Source: Flavobacteriales bacterium
GTDB lineage: Bacteria > Bacteroidota > Bacteroidia > Flavobacteriales_D > Crocinitomicaceae
NCBI GenBank assembly: GCA_947380375.1
Contig: CANCQX010000004.1
Coordinates: 1 to 61,081, forward strand
Length of the DNA stretch: 61,081 nt
Direction of reading: 5' to 3'
Below, one piece after another: positions 27,510-36,352 of this stretch. The position numbers and the translations under genes were made by a program. The notes beneath the pieces are model-generated. The model ran no database searches and was not told the origin of the DNA. It saw nothing but the letters and a program-made list of their open reading frames with translations. The first letter of the stretch is position 1. Each line of letters starts with the position of its first letter.

Positions 27510-28607
27510 ATGAAAGTAAATCCTACATATAATACAAAAGAAACTTTATTAGAATTATATAATAAACCATTGTTAGAATTGGTATTTGAGGCAGCGACTA
27601 TCCATCGTCAATTTCATAATCCAAGAGAAGTTCAAATGTCTTCTTTGTTGAGTATTAAAACTGGAGGGTGTTCTGAAGATTGTGGATACTGTCCCCAAGC
27701 TGCTCGTTATCATACGGATGTTGAAGCTCATAAGTTAATGACAGTTGATTCTGTTGTTGAGCAAGCTAAAAATGCGAAAGCAAATGGATCTTCACGCTTG
27801 TGCATGGGGGCTGCATGGAGAGAAGTTAGAGACAATAAAGATTTTGATAATGTTGTAGAAATGGTTCAGGCTGTTAACGATTTAGATATGGAAGTTTGTT
27901 GTACATTAGGTATGATGAATGAAGATCAAGCTAAACGTTTAAAAAATGCTGGATTATTTGCTTACAACCATAATTTAGATACATCTAAAGAATTTTACGG
28001 TGATGTAATTTCTACAAGAGAATATGAAGATCGTTTGAATACAATTGATAATGCTCGTAAGGCAGGATTAACAGTTTGTTCAGGTGGTATTATTGGTATG
28101 GGTGAAGCTGTTGAAGATAGAATTGGATTACTAATGAGTTATATGGAAATGGAAACTCCACCAAATTCTATTCCTATTAATGCTTTAGTTGCTATTGAAG
28201 GAACTCCTTTAGAAGATCAAAAACCAATAGAACAATGGGAAATGATAAGGATGGTTGCTGTTACAAGAATTGCTTTTCCTGAATCTGTTGTACGTTTATC
28301 TGCAGGAAGAACTAAAATGAACATGGAAGGACAAGCACTTTGTTTTATGGCTGGTGCAGGTTCAATTTTTGCTGGAGATAAATTATTGACAACTCCTAAT
28401 CCAGAGTTTAATGAGGATAAAGAAATGTTTGAAATATTAGGTTTATTGCCTAAAGCGGCTTATACAGAAGGTGAAAAACCTGTTACTCATTCAGATCCTA
28501 TTATTGATGCTCGTAAAAAGAAAGAGGCTGAAAGAGCAGCTGATTTGTTGGCAGCTAAAGAAGCCGGTTTTGAGCCAAGAAAGGTCTCAACAGTAGAAAA
28601 TTTATAG
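27510..28607 (+). CDS. bioB: Biotin synthase
   Basis: Radical-SAM enzyme that inserts sulfur into dethiobiotin, the last step of biotin synthesis. Length 365. The radical-SAM cluster motif CSEDCGYC carries Cys54, Cys58 and Cys61, which bind the [4Fe-4S] cluster. SGGIIGMGE and VRLSAGR match conserved substrate and [2Fe-2S] cluster regions, the latter with the Arg ligand. The C-terminal tail beyond about residue 325 is charged and variable. The stop TAG overlaps the GTG start of bioF by one base, so the two are translationally linked. Confidence 0.97.
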   Translation: MKVNPTYNTKETLLELYNKPLLELVFEAATIHRQFHNPREVQMSSLLSIKTGGCSEDCGYCPQAARYHTDVEAHKLMTVDSVVEQAKNAKANGSSRLCMGAAWREVRDNKDFDNVVEMVQAVNDLDMEVCCTLGMMNEDQAKRLKNAGLFAYNHNLDTSKEFYGDVISTREYEDRLNTIDNARKAGLTVCSGGIIGMGEAVEDRIGLLMSYMEMETPPNSIPINALVAIEGTPLEDQKPIEQWEMIRMVAVTRIAFPESVVRLSAGRTKMNMEGQALCFMAGAGSIFAGDKLLTTPNPEFNEDKEMFEILGLLPKAAYTEGEKPVTHSDPIIDARKKKEAERAADLLAAKEAGFEPRKVSTVENL

Positions 28608-29683
28608 TGGATCAAAAACTTCAAGATAAATTAAATAAAAGAATAGAAGAGGGGACATTACGTTCCCTTTCTTCGTTTGAAGGATTTATTGATTTTTATT
28701 CCAACGATTATTTGGGGTTTTCTAAAATTAAATTTAAATCTGAGAATGCTTCTAAATATGGAAGTACGGGTTCACGATTAATTTCAGGAACATCGAATGA
28801 ATCTCTGAAAGCAGAAGTTTTTTTAGCTGATTTTTTTAACTCAGAATCTTCTTTGATTTTTAATTCTGGCTATGATGCTAATTTAGGTTTTTTTAGTTCC
28901 GTTCCTCAACGTGGTGATTTTGTTTTTTATGATGAATATATTCATGCAAGTATTAGAGATGGGTTGAGATTAAGTTTCGCTAGTTCTAATTCATTTAAAC
29001 ATAATGATTTAGTTGACTTAGAGCTAAAATTATCTAAAGTTCAAGGAGTAAGATATGTTGTTGTAGAATCTTTGTATTCAATGGATGGTGATATAGCTCC
29101 ATTAATTGAAATTATGGAATTATGTACAAAATATGCTGCTTATTTAATTGTTGATGAAGCACATTCAGGTGGAGTTTTTGGTCAATTAGGTCGAGGTTTA
29201 GTTTCGGAATTAAAGTTAGAAGATAAAGTTTTTGCTCGCATAATTACCTTTGGAAAGGCATTTGGGTCTCATGGAGCTTGTGTACTTTGTGAGAAAAAAT
29301 TAAAACAATATTTAATTAATTTTTCAAGATCTTTTATTTATACTACAGCATTACCACCAGATGCTTATTTAAGAATAATGGAGGTTTTGAAAGATGAAAG
29401 ATCTATATTGGAACGAAAAAAATTAAAAGAAAATATAGATTATTTTAGATTAAAAATAAATCTTAAATGGTGTGTTTCTGATTTTAACTCTCCTATACAG
29501 TTGATTAAAATTGGTGATATTGAATTAACTAAAAAGATTGCAGAAAAAATGCAATTATTAAATTTAGCCGTTAAACCTATATTCTCACCTACTGTTCCAG
29601 TTGGAAGTGAGGGGTTACGAATCTGTTTACACTCTTTTAATAAAAAAGAGGATATCGATATATTGATTAATTTATTGAATTAA
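28607..29683 (+). CDS. bioF: 8-amino-7-oxononanoate synthase
   Basis: PLP enzyme joining pimeloyl thioester and alanine in the first step of the biotin ring pathway. Length 358, slightly shorter than E. coli BioF. Motifs are FYSNDYLGFS, GSTGSRLISGT, DEAHSGGVFG and the Schiff-base lysine Lys217 in TFGKAFGSHGA. A GTG start sharing one base with the bioB stop is the only start that preserves the N-terminal helix. Other biotin genes (bioA, bioD, bioC) are not in this window. It is a paralogue of the lipid-type enzyme at 11.4 kb, and co-location with bioB favours the biotin role. Confidence 0.93.
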   Translation: MDQKLQDKLNKRIEEGTLRSLSSFEGFIDFYSNDYLGFSKIKFKSENASKYGSTGSRLISGTSNESLKAEVFLADFFNSESSLIFNSGYDANLGFFSSVPQRGDFVFYDEYIHASIRDGLRLSFASSNSFKHNDLVDLELKLSKVQGVRYVVVESLYSMDGDIAPLIEIMELCTKYAAYLIVDEAHSGGVFGQLGRGLVSELKLEDKVFARIITFGKAFGSHGACVLCEKKLKQYLINFSRSFIYTTALPPDAYLRIMEVLKDERSILERKKLKENIDYFRLKINLKWCVSDFNSPIQLIKIGDIELTKKIAEKMQLLNLAVKPIFSPTVPVGSEGLRICLHSFNKKEDIDILINLLN

Positions 29684-29688
29684 AAAAA

Positions 29689-30450
29689 TCATTCTTTCCA
29701 AAGTACTGTTGCAGATGCTTGGGCTGTTGGCATAATTGTTAAATCATTAATTGTAACGTGTTTTGGACGTGTTGCGACAAAGTATATTGTTTCAGCAATA
29801 TCATTAGCCAATAATGGTTGAAATCCTTCATAAACACTAGTCGCAATTTCTTTATCGCCTTTGAATCTTACTATAGAAAACTCGGTGTCAGCAGCACCTG
29901 GAGCAATATTTGTAACTTTAATTGAGTGCTCGACTAAATCGATACGCATCGCTTTTGATAATGCATCAACTGCATGTTTTGTAGCACAATATACATTTCC
30001 ACTTGGATAAACTTCTTTTCCAGCAATACTTCCTAAATTGAAAATATGACCTTTCTTATTTTTCTTCAAAAAAGGCACAATTGCCTTAGTTATATAAAGT
30101 AGTCCTTTTATATTTGTATCGATCATTCTTTCCCAATCTTCAACGATACCAGAATCAATAGGGTCTCGACCTACAGCTAAACCTGCATTATTAATTAATA
30201 TTTCTATTTTAGAAGTAATTTCTAACGAAAGACTTCCGATTGACTCGTTAACTTCTTTTAATTTTCTGACATCGAAGCAAAGTATTTCAATCTTTACTCC
30301 AAATTGAGATGTTAATTTAGATTTTAAATTTTCAAGTCGATCACGTCGTCTACCGGTCAAAATTAAATCCCAACCATTTTGAGCAAATAGGTTAGCACAA
30401 GCTTCTCCAAATCCTGATGTTGAACCTGTTATAAATATATATTTATTCAT
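29689..30450 (-). CDS. SDR-family NAD(P)-dependent oxidoreductase (YdfG-like)
   Basis: 253-residue classical short-chain dehydrogenase. The cofactor motif TGSTSGFG lies at residues 8-15, NNAG at about 90, the catalytic Ser in FNLGSIAG, and the catalytic Tyr and Lys in YCATK. A basic TGRRRDR segment after beta-2 points to NADP. The overall sequence resembles the YdfG 3-hydroxy acid/serine dehydrogenase group, but the substrate cannot be assigned. Its start overlaps the end of the upstream membrane-protein gene by 8 bases, which places it as third gene of a minus-strand unit. Confidence 0.88.
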   Translation of the reverse strand: MNKYIFITGSTSGFGEACANLFAQNGWDLILTGRRRDRLENLKSKLTSQFGVKIEILCFDVRKLKEVNESIGSLSLEITSKIEILINNAGLAVGRDPIDSGIVEDWERMIDTNIKGLLYITKAIVPFLKKNKKGHIFNLGSIAGKEVYPSGNVYCATKHAVDALSKAMRIDLVEHSIKVTNIAPGAADTEFSIVRFKGDKEIATSVYEGFQPLLANDIAETIYFVATRPKHVTINDLTIMPTAQASATVLWKE

Positions 30451-31915
30451 GTTTTTTTTTCATTTTTGAAGGATTGATAATAATTGCCCCAACTAAAAAT
30501 AATGCAAGTTGTGCAGGAAATCTAAATCGAACTATTGCGCCCAAAACGGGTGTAGTCCAGCCAATTAGTAGTAATAATAAAGTAGCAAAAAGTAACAAGC
30601 TAATAATTATTCCTCTGGTTTTTTTATCAATTTCCTTTTTTAAATAGACGGATATTAAAATAAATATTGAAAGTACCCATACTTCAAACATAGCTGGATA
30701 CATTAAAAAACTTCCATTGTCATTTGGAAAGGGTCTAAATAAAGTATTAATTAAAGCTTCAGGTATATTTTTAATTAGTTGAAGAGTTGAATTATTAATA
30801 TTTGTAGTTTTTATATAGCTATTAGTTCCTGGCATAATTATATGAATTCGCCAACTTTTTACAATTGAATTGAGAGTTGTATCGTATGGTATTTTTGATT
30901 GATCATCTGGAATAACAATTGCTTTTGAAGGTTTGATAAGTTGAACGAAACCATCTTTTATTTTTATGTTTTTATAGTCCTCCGGTTTAAAATAATAAAA
31001 TCTATTTTTCCCATTATCTATAACGTGTATTCCTCCATGTCCAACATTTTCTAAATCAAATTGTTTTCGGGATAAATTTACTGTAATTGCTTTTGTTTTT
31101 GATGGGAATATTAAAATGTTAAAGACTAAAAGTATAGTAAAAAAAATAAAAGTGTAAATTAGATTGCTTTTAAATAAATAAATATATACAGTATAAAATA
31201 AGAAACTAGGTAAAAGGCATAAAAGTATGTAAGGTTTAAATAATATAAGTAAAATTAATCCCAATGCCCCAAAAAAACATCGTTTATTTTTAGCTTTTTT
31301 TATCAGTAAAGCTCTTGCTGTCAAACCAATACCTAAAATTAATAAAGGTTCTTTTAATATTCCTGAACTCCAAAATAGTAAACTTGGAAATAATAAAATT
31401 GAAAGAAAGAATAGCAGTGGATTTAATTTTGAGTAAGGAGCAAAAGCTTTGTGAAGTTGTTGAATTCCAATTAATGATAACCCACACATGATTATAGTAT
31501 GAACAAATGGTTCTCCAAATGAAATGAAGTGAATTAAACTATGAATTCTTATCGTATTTCTTGAATCATTAATAAATGTAAAATTTCCAGCATCCCATAT
31601 AAATGAGTTTTGCATATATTGATGAATCATTCTTGCATTGTCACCAATCCCTGTAAATAAAGCCAAAAAGTCACTTTTTGATTGAAAAAAAACAGAATAA
31701 AGTTGTTTACTTTCATTTAAAAATCGGATTGCATCAGAAAGTTCGTCAGGGTTTTTATTTGAATAAATATAAACATATGAAAAAATAAGTCCCATTGCTA
31801 TTTTTATAACAAATGCAAAAGGCATCGTCCATTTAGGAGTATCTTCAATTTGTAGGTGTTTTGAGTACCTGAAGATAATTAAAAAGATAAAGAAATATAA
31901 AATTGAAATTATCAT
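30443..31915 (-). CDS. Multi-spanning membrane protein of unknown function (paralogue B)
   Basis: 490 residues with about ten hydrophobic segments and one hydrophilic loop (about residues 255-390), probably periplasmic. The most conserved stretches shared with the upstream gene are LIHFISFGEPFVH, SLLFWSSGILKEPLL, NLSRKQFDLENVGHGG, LFRPFPNDNGS and GWTTPVLGAIVRFR. The layout resembles polytopic polysaccharide polymerases or GT-C glycosyltransferases, but I do not recognise a catalytic signature and do not assign a function. It overlaps its paralogue by 4 bases (ATGA) and the SDR gene by 8 bases, so the three are translated from one message. Confidence 0.7.
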   Translation of the reverse strand: MIISILYFFIFLIIFRYSKHLQIEDTPKWTMPFAFVIKIAMGLIFSYVYIYSNKNPDELSDAIRFLNESKQLYSVFFQSKSDFLALFTGIGDNARMIHQYMQNSFIWDAGNFTFINDSRNTIRIHSLIHFISFGEPFVHTIIMCGLSLIGIQQLHKAFAPYSKLNPLLFFLSILLFPSLLFWSSGILKEPLLILGIGLTARALLIKKAKNKRCFFGALGLILLILFKPYILLCLLPSFLFYTVYIYLFKSNLIYTFIFFTILLVFNILIFPSKTKAITVNLSRKQFDLENVGHGGIHVIDNGKNRFYYFKPEDYKNIKIKDGFVQLIKPSKAIVIPDDQSKIPYDTTLNSIVKSWRIHIIMPGTNSYIKTTNINNSTLQLIKNIPEALINTLFRPFPNDNGSFLMYPAMFEVWVLSIFILISVYLKKEIDKKTRGIIISLLLFATLLLLLIGWTTPVLGAIVRFRFPAQLALFLVGAIIINPSKMKKKHE

Positions 31916-33387
31916 TTTTTCAACTCTGTTTTTTTATTGGTATTAAATAAAAGTGTAGCAATAAGTAAAATAGCTAATTGTGCAGGTAAACGATACCTAT
32001 AAATTGCACCGATTATAGGAGTTGTCCAACCTATTATTATTAATAAAAATAATGAAAATATAATTAGACTAGCAATTAATCCAATTTCTTGTTTACTTAA
32101 TTTTCGTCTTTTGTAAATTGAATACATTAGAAATAATGTAATTATCCAAGTTTCAATCATTGCTGGATATTTAAGTGTGCTTCCAGGATCACTAGGAAAA
32201 GGTCTGAAATAACTATTCAATAATGCTTCTGGAATGTTTATTATTAATTGAGAAAAAGAGTTATTTATGGGTGTAGTTTTTATGTAGCTTAAAGCTCCAT
32301 TTACATTATAAGTGATAATTCTATTTTTATTGTCTGGAATATATATGTGAGTTTTAGGTTTATATTTATGTTCTCGAGATACAATTAAGCAAGGTGTAGG
32401 CTTTATAACTTTTACAATACTGTCTTTTTTATTGATAATTAGAGTCTCATAATCTTTATGTTCAAAATAAATGTAACTAGTATCACCTTTGATATATAGT
32501 CCTCCTTTTCCGAGATGATCAAAATCGTATTGTTTTCTTGAAATATTTTCAACTAATTTTTCTCGTTGTCCAGGAAAAAGCACTATGATCGATAGTCCAA
32601 TTAAGAAAAAAGTTAGTATGCTAATTAAAAGTTTAGCTTTAAAAATGTATTTATAAAGGATATAAAAAATAGTTGAAGGAATCATGCAGAGCAAGACATA
32701 AGGCTTAATACTTAGTAAAATTATTATTCCAACAAAACCTAAAATGATACGTTTTAATAATAATTCTGGAATTAATAATGCTCTAATTAAAATGGATAAG
32801 CCTAAAAATAAAAAGGGTTCTTTTAAAATTCCAGAAGTCCAAAACAATAAACTTGGAAAAAGTAAGAGGATTAAAAAAAAAGTAAATGGTTCTAAAGTAG
32901 TATATGGTTTAAATGCTATAAAAAGATTTTTGAGTCCAATTAAAGAAATAAAACACATGAAAAGTGAATGGATTATAGGTTTACCAAAAGAAATAAAATG
33001 AATTAAACTCTGAATTTTAATAATATTTCTAGAGTCATTAGCAATCATAATATTTTGAGTATCCCAAAATTCCGTTTGACTTAAATATTTTTTTACAAAT
33101 AACATTTCGTCCCCAAATCCAAATAATAATGAGAAATAATCTTTTGGGGATTCATTATAAACATTTCGAAGTATTGCACCATCTGATAAAAAACGCATAG
33201 TATCAGATGGAATAAGATTATTACTGTCAGGATGTAAATACTTCGCTAAAAAAATTACTGCAACTACTATTTTAATAGTAAATGCTATTGGCATAGACCA
33301 TACTGGTAAATTTTTTAGTTGTAAAATAGACCAATATCTGAAGGCAAAAATAAATGCTAAAAAATATGTAATTTCTAAAAGATACAC
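31912..33387 (-). CDS. Multi-spanning membrane protein of unknown function (paralogue A)
   Basis: 491 residues, GTG start, first gene of the three-gene minus-strand unit. It is collinear with paralogue B along its whole length: SLIHFISFGKPIIH, SLLFWTSGILKEPFL, NISRKQYDFDHLGKGG, YFRPFPSDPGS and GWTTPIIGAIYRYR. About ten hydrophobic segments flank a hydrophilic loop at about residues 260-395. The loop carries a short extra segment relative to paralogue B. No known domain is recognised. Conservation of the FW(S/T)SGILKEP and RPFP.D.GS motifs between two diverged copies argues for functional residues. Confidence 0.7.
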   Translation of the reverse strand: MYLLEITYFLAFIFAFRYWSILQLKNLPVWSMPIAFTIKIVVAVIFLAKYLHPDSNNLIPSDTMRFLSDGAILRNVYNESPKDYFSLLFGFGDEMLFVKKYLSQTEFWDTQNIMIANDSRNIIKIQSLIHFISFGKPIIHSLFMCFISLIGLKNLFIAFKPYTTLEPFTFFLILLLFPSLLFWTSGILKEPFLFLGLSILIRALLIPELLLKRIILGFVGIIILLSIKPYVLLCMIPSTIFYILYKYIFKAKLLISILTFFLIGLSIIVLFPGQREKLVENISRKQYDFDHLGKGGLYIKGDTSYIYFEHKDYETLIINKKDSIVKVIKPTPCLIVSREHKYKPKTHIYIPDNKNRIITYNVNGALSYIKTTPINNSFSQLIINIPEALLNSYFRPFPSDPGSTLKYPAMIETWIITLFLMYSIYKRRKLSKQEIGLIASLIIFSLFLLIIIGWTTPIIGAIYRYRLPAQLAILLIATLLFNTNKKTELKK

Positions 33388-33460
33388 TCGTTTTAATTAT
33401 GTCTCAAAAATAAGAATAAACATTGGTTAAGTTAAGCGTCAATTTGCCTAATTTTTTACC

Positions 33461-33499
33461 GACATTTTGTCAGTTTTTACGGATGGCATAAACATTGAT
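33461..33499 (+). promoter_or_regulatory. Sigma-54-like promoter with palindromic upstream site ahead of htpG
   Basis: TGGCATAAACATTGAT at 33484-33499 resembles the -24/-12 consensus TGGCAC-N5-TTGCW: GG and TTG are correctly spaced, with the final C replaced by A. The palindrome GACATTTTGTC (33461-33471) lies directly upstream and no TAnnTTTG box is present before the ATG at 33531. Transcription would start near 33509. Confidence 0.5.
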
Positions 33500-33530
33500 T
33501 AAGTGTAACAAATTAAATTAAATTTAAATT

Positions 33531-35420
33531 ATGAGAACAGGTCAAATCAATGTCCAAACGGAAAATATTTTTCCAATTATCAAAAAATTCTTGTATTCAG
33601 ATCATGAGATTTTCTTACGAGAATTAGTTTCGAATGCTGTAGATGCAACTCAGAAATTAAAATTTTTATCATCAAATGGTGAGTTTAAAGGTGAATTGGG
33701 AGAGTTGAAAGTAGAGGTTATTCTTGACGTAAATGAAAAAACGTTAACAATTCGTGATAGAGGAATTGGAATGACTGAAGAAGAAATTGATAAATATATA
33801 AATCAGATTGCATTTTCTGGTGCTGAAGAGTTTTTGCAAAAATATAAAGGTCAAGAAGGTGCAGAACAAATAATCGGACATTTTGGTTTAGGTTTTTATT
33901 CTGGTTTCATGGTAGCAGAAAAAGTTCAAATTAGAACTCTTTCACGTCATGAAGGAGCTAAAGCTGTTCAATGGGAAAGTAATGGTTCTCCTGAATTTAC
34001 AATTACTGAAATTGAAAAAGAAGATCGTGGAACAGATATAGTACTTTTTATTTCTGAAGATTCAAAAGAATTTTTAGAAAAAGCAAGAGTTTCTGGAATC
34101 TTAAATAAATATTGTAAATTTTTACCAACTCCAGTAATTTTCGGAACAAAAACGGAATATATTGATAGTCCTTCAGGTGAAAAAGATGATAAAGGAAATG
34201 TTAAAAGAGAGGCGATTGAAGTTGTTAATCAGATTAATAATCCAGAACCAGCTTGGACAAAAGCTCCGATTGATTTGAAAAATGATGATTATGACGCTTT
34301 TTACAGAGAGTTATACCCAACATCTTTCGATAGCCCTTTATTTCATATTCATTTAAATGTTGATTACCCTTTTAATTTAACAGGAATTTTATATTTCCCT
34401 AAAATCAAGGAGAATGTAGAAGTTCAACGTAATAAAATTAATCTTTATTCAAATCAAGTTTTCATTACAGACAGTGTAGCTGAAATAGTACCTGAATTCT
34501 TGACTTTGCTTCATGGTGTAATTGATTCTCCAGATATTCCTTTAAATGTTTCAAGATCTTATTTACAAAGCGATAGTAATGTAAAGAAAATTTCAGCACA
34601 TATTACTAAAAAAGTAGTAGATAAATTAGCTGAAATGTTTAAGAAAGATCGTAAAGATTTTGAAGAAAAATGGGATGATTTACAAATTTTTGTTCAATAC
34701 GGAACTCTTTCTGATGAAAAGTTTTCAGAGAAAGCAAAATCTTTTTCTTTAGTTAAAAATACAGCAGGTACATATTATACAATTGAAGAATATAAAGAGA
34801 AAATAACAGCTTTACAAACTGATAAAGAAGGGAAAACTATAATTCTTTATACAAACAATCCAGATGAACAGTTTTCTTTTGTGAAAAAAGCTACGGATAG
34901 AGGGTATGAAGTATTACATTTAGACGGACCTTTAGTTTCTCATTGGATTTCTAAAATGGAACAATCGATTGAAAACATTTCGTTTGTTAGAGTTGATTCT
35001 GATACTTTAGATAAATTAATTAAAAAAGATGAAGAATTACCTTCAGTATTGTCAAAAGAAGATGAAGAAATATTGAAACCTTTATTTGAAAGTACTGTTA
35101 ACAAAGATAAATTTCATATTCAATTTGAGAGTATGAGTGCTAATGATGCCCCGATTGTAATTACTCAGCCTGAATTCATCCGTAGAATGATGGAACAACA
35201 AAAAATGGGTGGTGCAGGTTTCTTTGGTGCTTTTCCTGAAACTTACAATATGGTTGTAAATGGAAATCACTCAAAAATATCTGAAGTTTTAAATGCTTCG
35301 AGTGAAGGTGATAAAACTGCTAAAGTTAAGCAATTGACAGATTTAGCTTTACTTTCACAAGGTATGTTAAAAGGTGAAGCATTGAGTAATTTTATCGATA
35401 GAAGTATTGAGTTGGTATAA
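33531..35420 (+). CDS. htpG: Molecular chaperone HtpG (Hsp90)
   Basis: Cytosolic ATP-dependent dimeric chaperone. At 629 residues it has the full bacterial Hsp90 layout: an N-terminal GHKL ATPase domain (Glu in FLRELVSNAVDA, the DRGIGMT lid region and GHFGLGFYSGFMV), a middle domain with the conserved catalytic Arg in NVSRSYLQ, and a C-terminal dimerisation domain. There is an unusually acidic spacer (ESTVNKDKF region, about 520) before the C-terminal domain. Transcription is probably stress-controlled through the unusual upstream element. A terminator follows the gene. Confidence 0.97.
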   Translation: MRTGQINVQTENIFPIIKKFLYSDHEIFLRELVSNAVDATQKLKFLSSNGEFKGELGELKVEVILDVNEKTLTIRDRGIGMTEEEIDKYINQIAFSGAEEFLQKYKGQEGAEQIIGHFGLGFYSGFMVAEKVQIRTLSRHEGAKAVQWESNGSPEFTITEIEKEDRGTDIVLFISEDSKEFLEKARVSGILNKYCKFLPTPVIFGTKTEYIDSPSGEKDDKGNVKREAIEVVNQINNPEPAWTKAPIDLKNDDYDAFYRELYPTSFDSPLFHIHLNVDYPFNLTGILYFPKIKENVEVQRNKINLYSNQVFITDSVAEIVPEFLTLLHGVIDSPDIPLNVSRSYLQSDSNVKKISAHITKKVVDKLAEMFKKDRKDFEEKWDDLQIFVQYGTLSDEKFSEKAKSFSLVKNTAGTYYTIEEYKEKITALQTDKEGKTIILYTNNPDEQFSFVKKATDRGYEVLHLDGPLVSHWISKMEQSIENISFVRVDSDTLDKLIKKDEELPSVLSKEDEEILKPLFESTVNKDKFHIQFESMSANDAPIVITQPEFIRRMMEQQKMGGAGFFGAFPETYNMVVNGNHSKISEVLNASSEGDKTAKVKQLTDLALLSQGMLKGEALSNFIDRSIELV

Positions 35421-35445
35421 ATTATTTTAAATATAATTTTGTTTG

Positions 35446-35483
35446 CGGAATCATTACTAAAGTAGTGATTCCGTATTTTTTTT
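35446..35483 (+). terminator. Rho-independent terminator of htpG
   Basis: A 13-bp stem with one G-T pair (about 35446-35458 with 35461-35473, very tight loop) is followed by a run of T residues. It lies 25 bases after the htpG stop and about 20 bases before the J-domain protein start. Confidence 0.75.
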
Positions 35484-35502
35484 AACATAAAAATAGAATA
35501 TT

Positions 35503-36282
35503 TTGTTTAAATGGATTTTTGCAGTTGGTGGATTTTTCTTATTAGGAAGGAGATTTTCAGGGGCTTTTTTAGGTTTTATTGTAGGTGGCTTTATTGATAA
35601 TTATCAAACTGTTATAAGTAAAGCAAAAGCTCAAGCTAAATCAGAAGGACGTGAGTTCAAATCAGAAGATCTTTTTCAATATTATCAACAAAGATCTTCT
35701 CAAAATGATGTCCCAACAATAATTATGGCTCTTTCAGCAGCCGTAATGAAGGCGGATGGAAAAGTAGTGAAATCAGAATTGGATTATGTAAAGCAATTTC
35801 TGAAACAACAATTTGGAGAAAATTATTCCAATACTCATTTACAAACATTAAAGCATTTTTTAGAATCAGGAGAGATTCCTTTGGATCAAATCTGTTCAGA
35901 TATAAAAATGAGAATGCAGCCAGAAGTAAGGATGCAACTACTTCATTATATGTTTGGTATAGCTAAAGCAGATGGTTTGGTTTCAGAATCAGAATTGAAT
36001 GTGATGAATGTTATTGCATCAATGATGGGTGTTTCTAATGTTGATTTTGAGAGTATCAAAAATATGTTTTATAGAAATGCCGATTCTGATTATAAAATTT
36101 TAGGAATTGACTCATCAGCTACAGATGATGAGGTTAAGAAAGCATATAGAAAAATGGCAATTAAGTTTCATCCTGATAAAGTAGCGTCAATGGGTGAGGA
36201 ATATGAAAAGGGTGCTAAAGAAAAATTTCAACAAATTCAAAGTGCATACGACAATTTGAAGAAAACTAGAGGTATTAAATAA
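35503..36282 (+). CDS. Membrane-anchored TerB/J-domain co-chaperone (DjlA-like)
   Basis: 259 residues. An N-terminal hydrophobic, glycine-rich segment (about 1-30) probably anchors the protein. A TerB-like helical domain follows (about 65-185, with AVMKADGKV and FGIAKADGLV repeats that carry the acidic TerB pattern). A C-terminal J domain (about 190-255) contains the diagnostic HPD tripeptide in KFHPDKV. The domain order matches DjlA, which stimulates DnaK ATPase from the inner membrane. The start is a TTG at 35503, the only start that keeps the membrane segment. It follows htpG after a terminator and so probably has its own weak promoter. Confidence 0.88.
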   Translation: MFKWIFAVGGFFLLGRRFSGAFLGFIVGGFIDNYQTVISKAKAQAKSEGREFKSEDLFQYYQQRSSQNDVPTIIMALSAAVMKADGKVVKSELDYVKQFLKQQFGENYSNTHLQTLKHFLESGEIPLDQICSDIKMRMQPEVRMQLLHYMFGIAKADGLVSESELNVMNVIASMMGVSNVDFESIKNMFYRNADSDYKILGIDSSATDDEVKKAYRKMAIKFHPDKVASMGEEYEKGAKEKFQQIQSAYDNLKKTRGIK

Positions 36283-36290
36283 AATAAATT

Positions 36291-36338
36291 ATTGAATGTT
36301 TGATTAATGAAAATAATTTCAAATATCAAACATTCAAT
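36291..36338. terminator. Inverted repeat between convergent J-domain and methylase genes
   Basis: A perfect 14-bp inverted repeat (36291-36304 with 36325-36338, loop of 20) fills the gap between two convergent genes. It lacks a long T-run but is well placed to end both transcripts. Confidence 0.6.
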
Positions 36339-36352
36339 ATGTTAAAATAAAT

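Noticed and set aside
32744-33001. Plus-strand 85-codon ORF inside paralogue A
   Set aside because: It is antisense to a conserved membrane-protein gene and its composition is the complement of hydrophobic codons.
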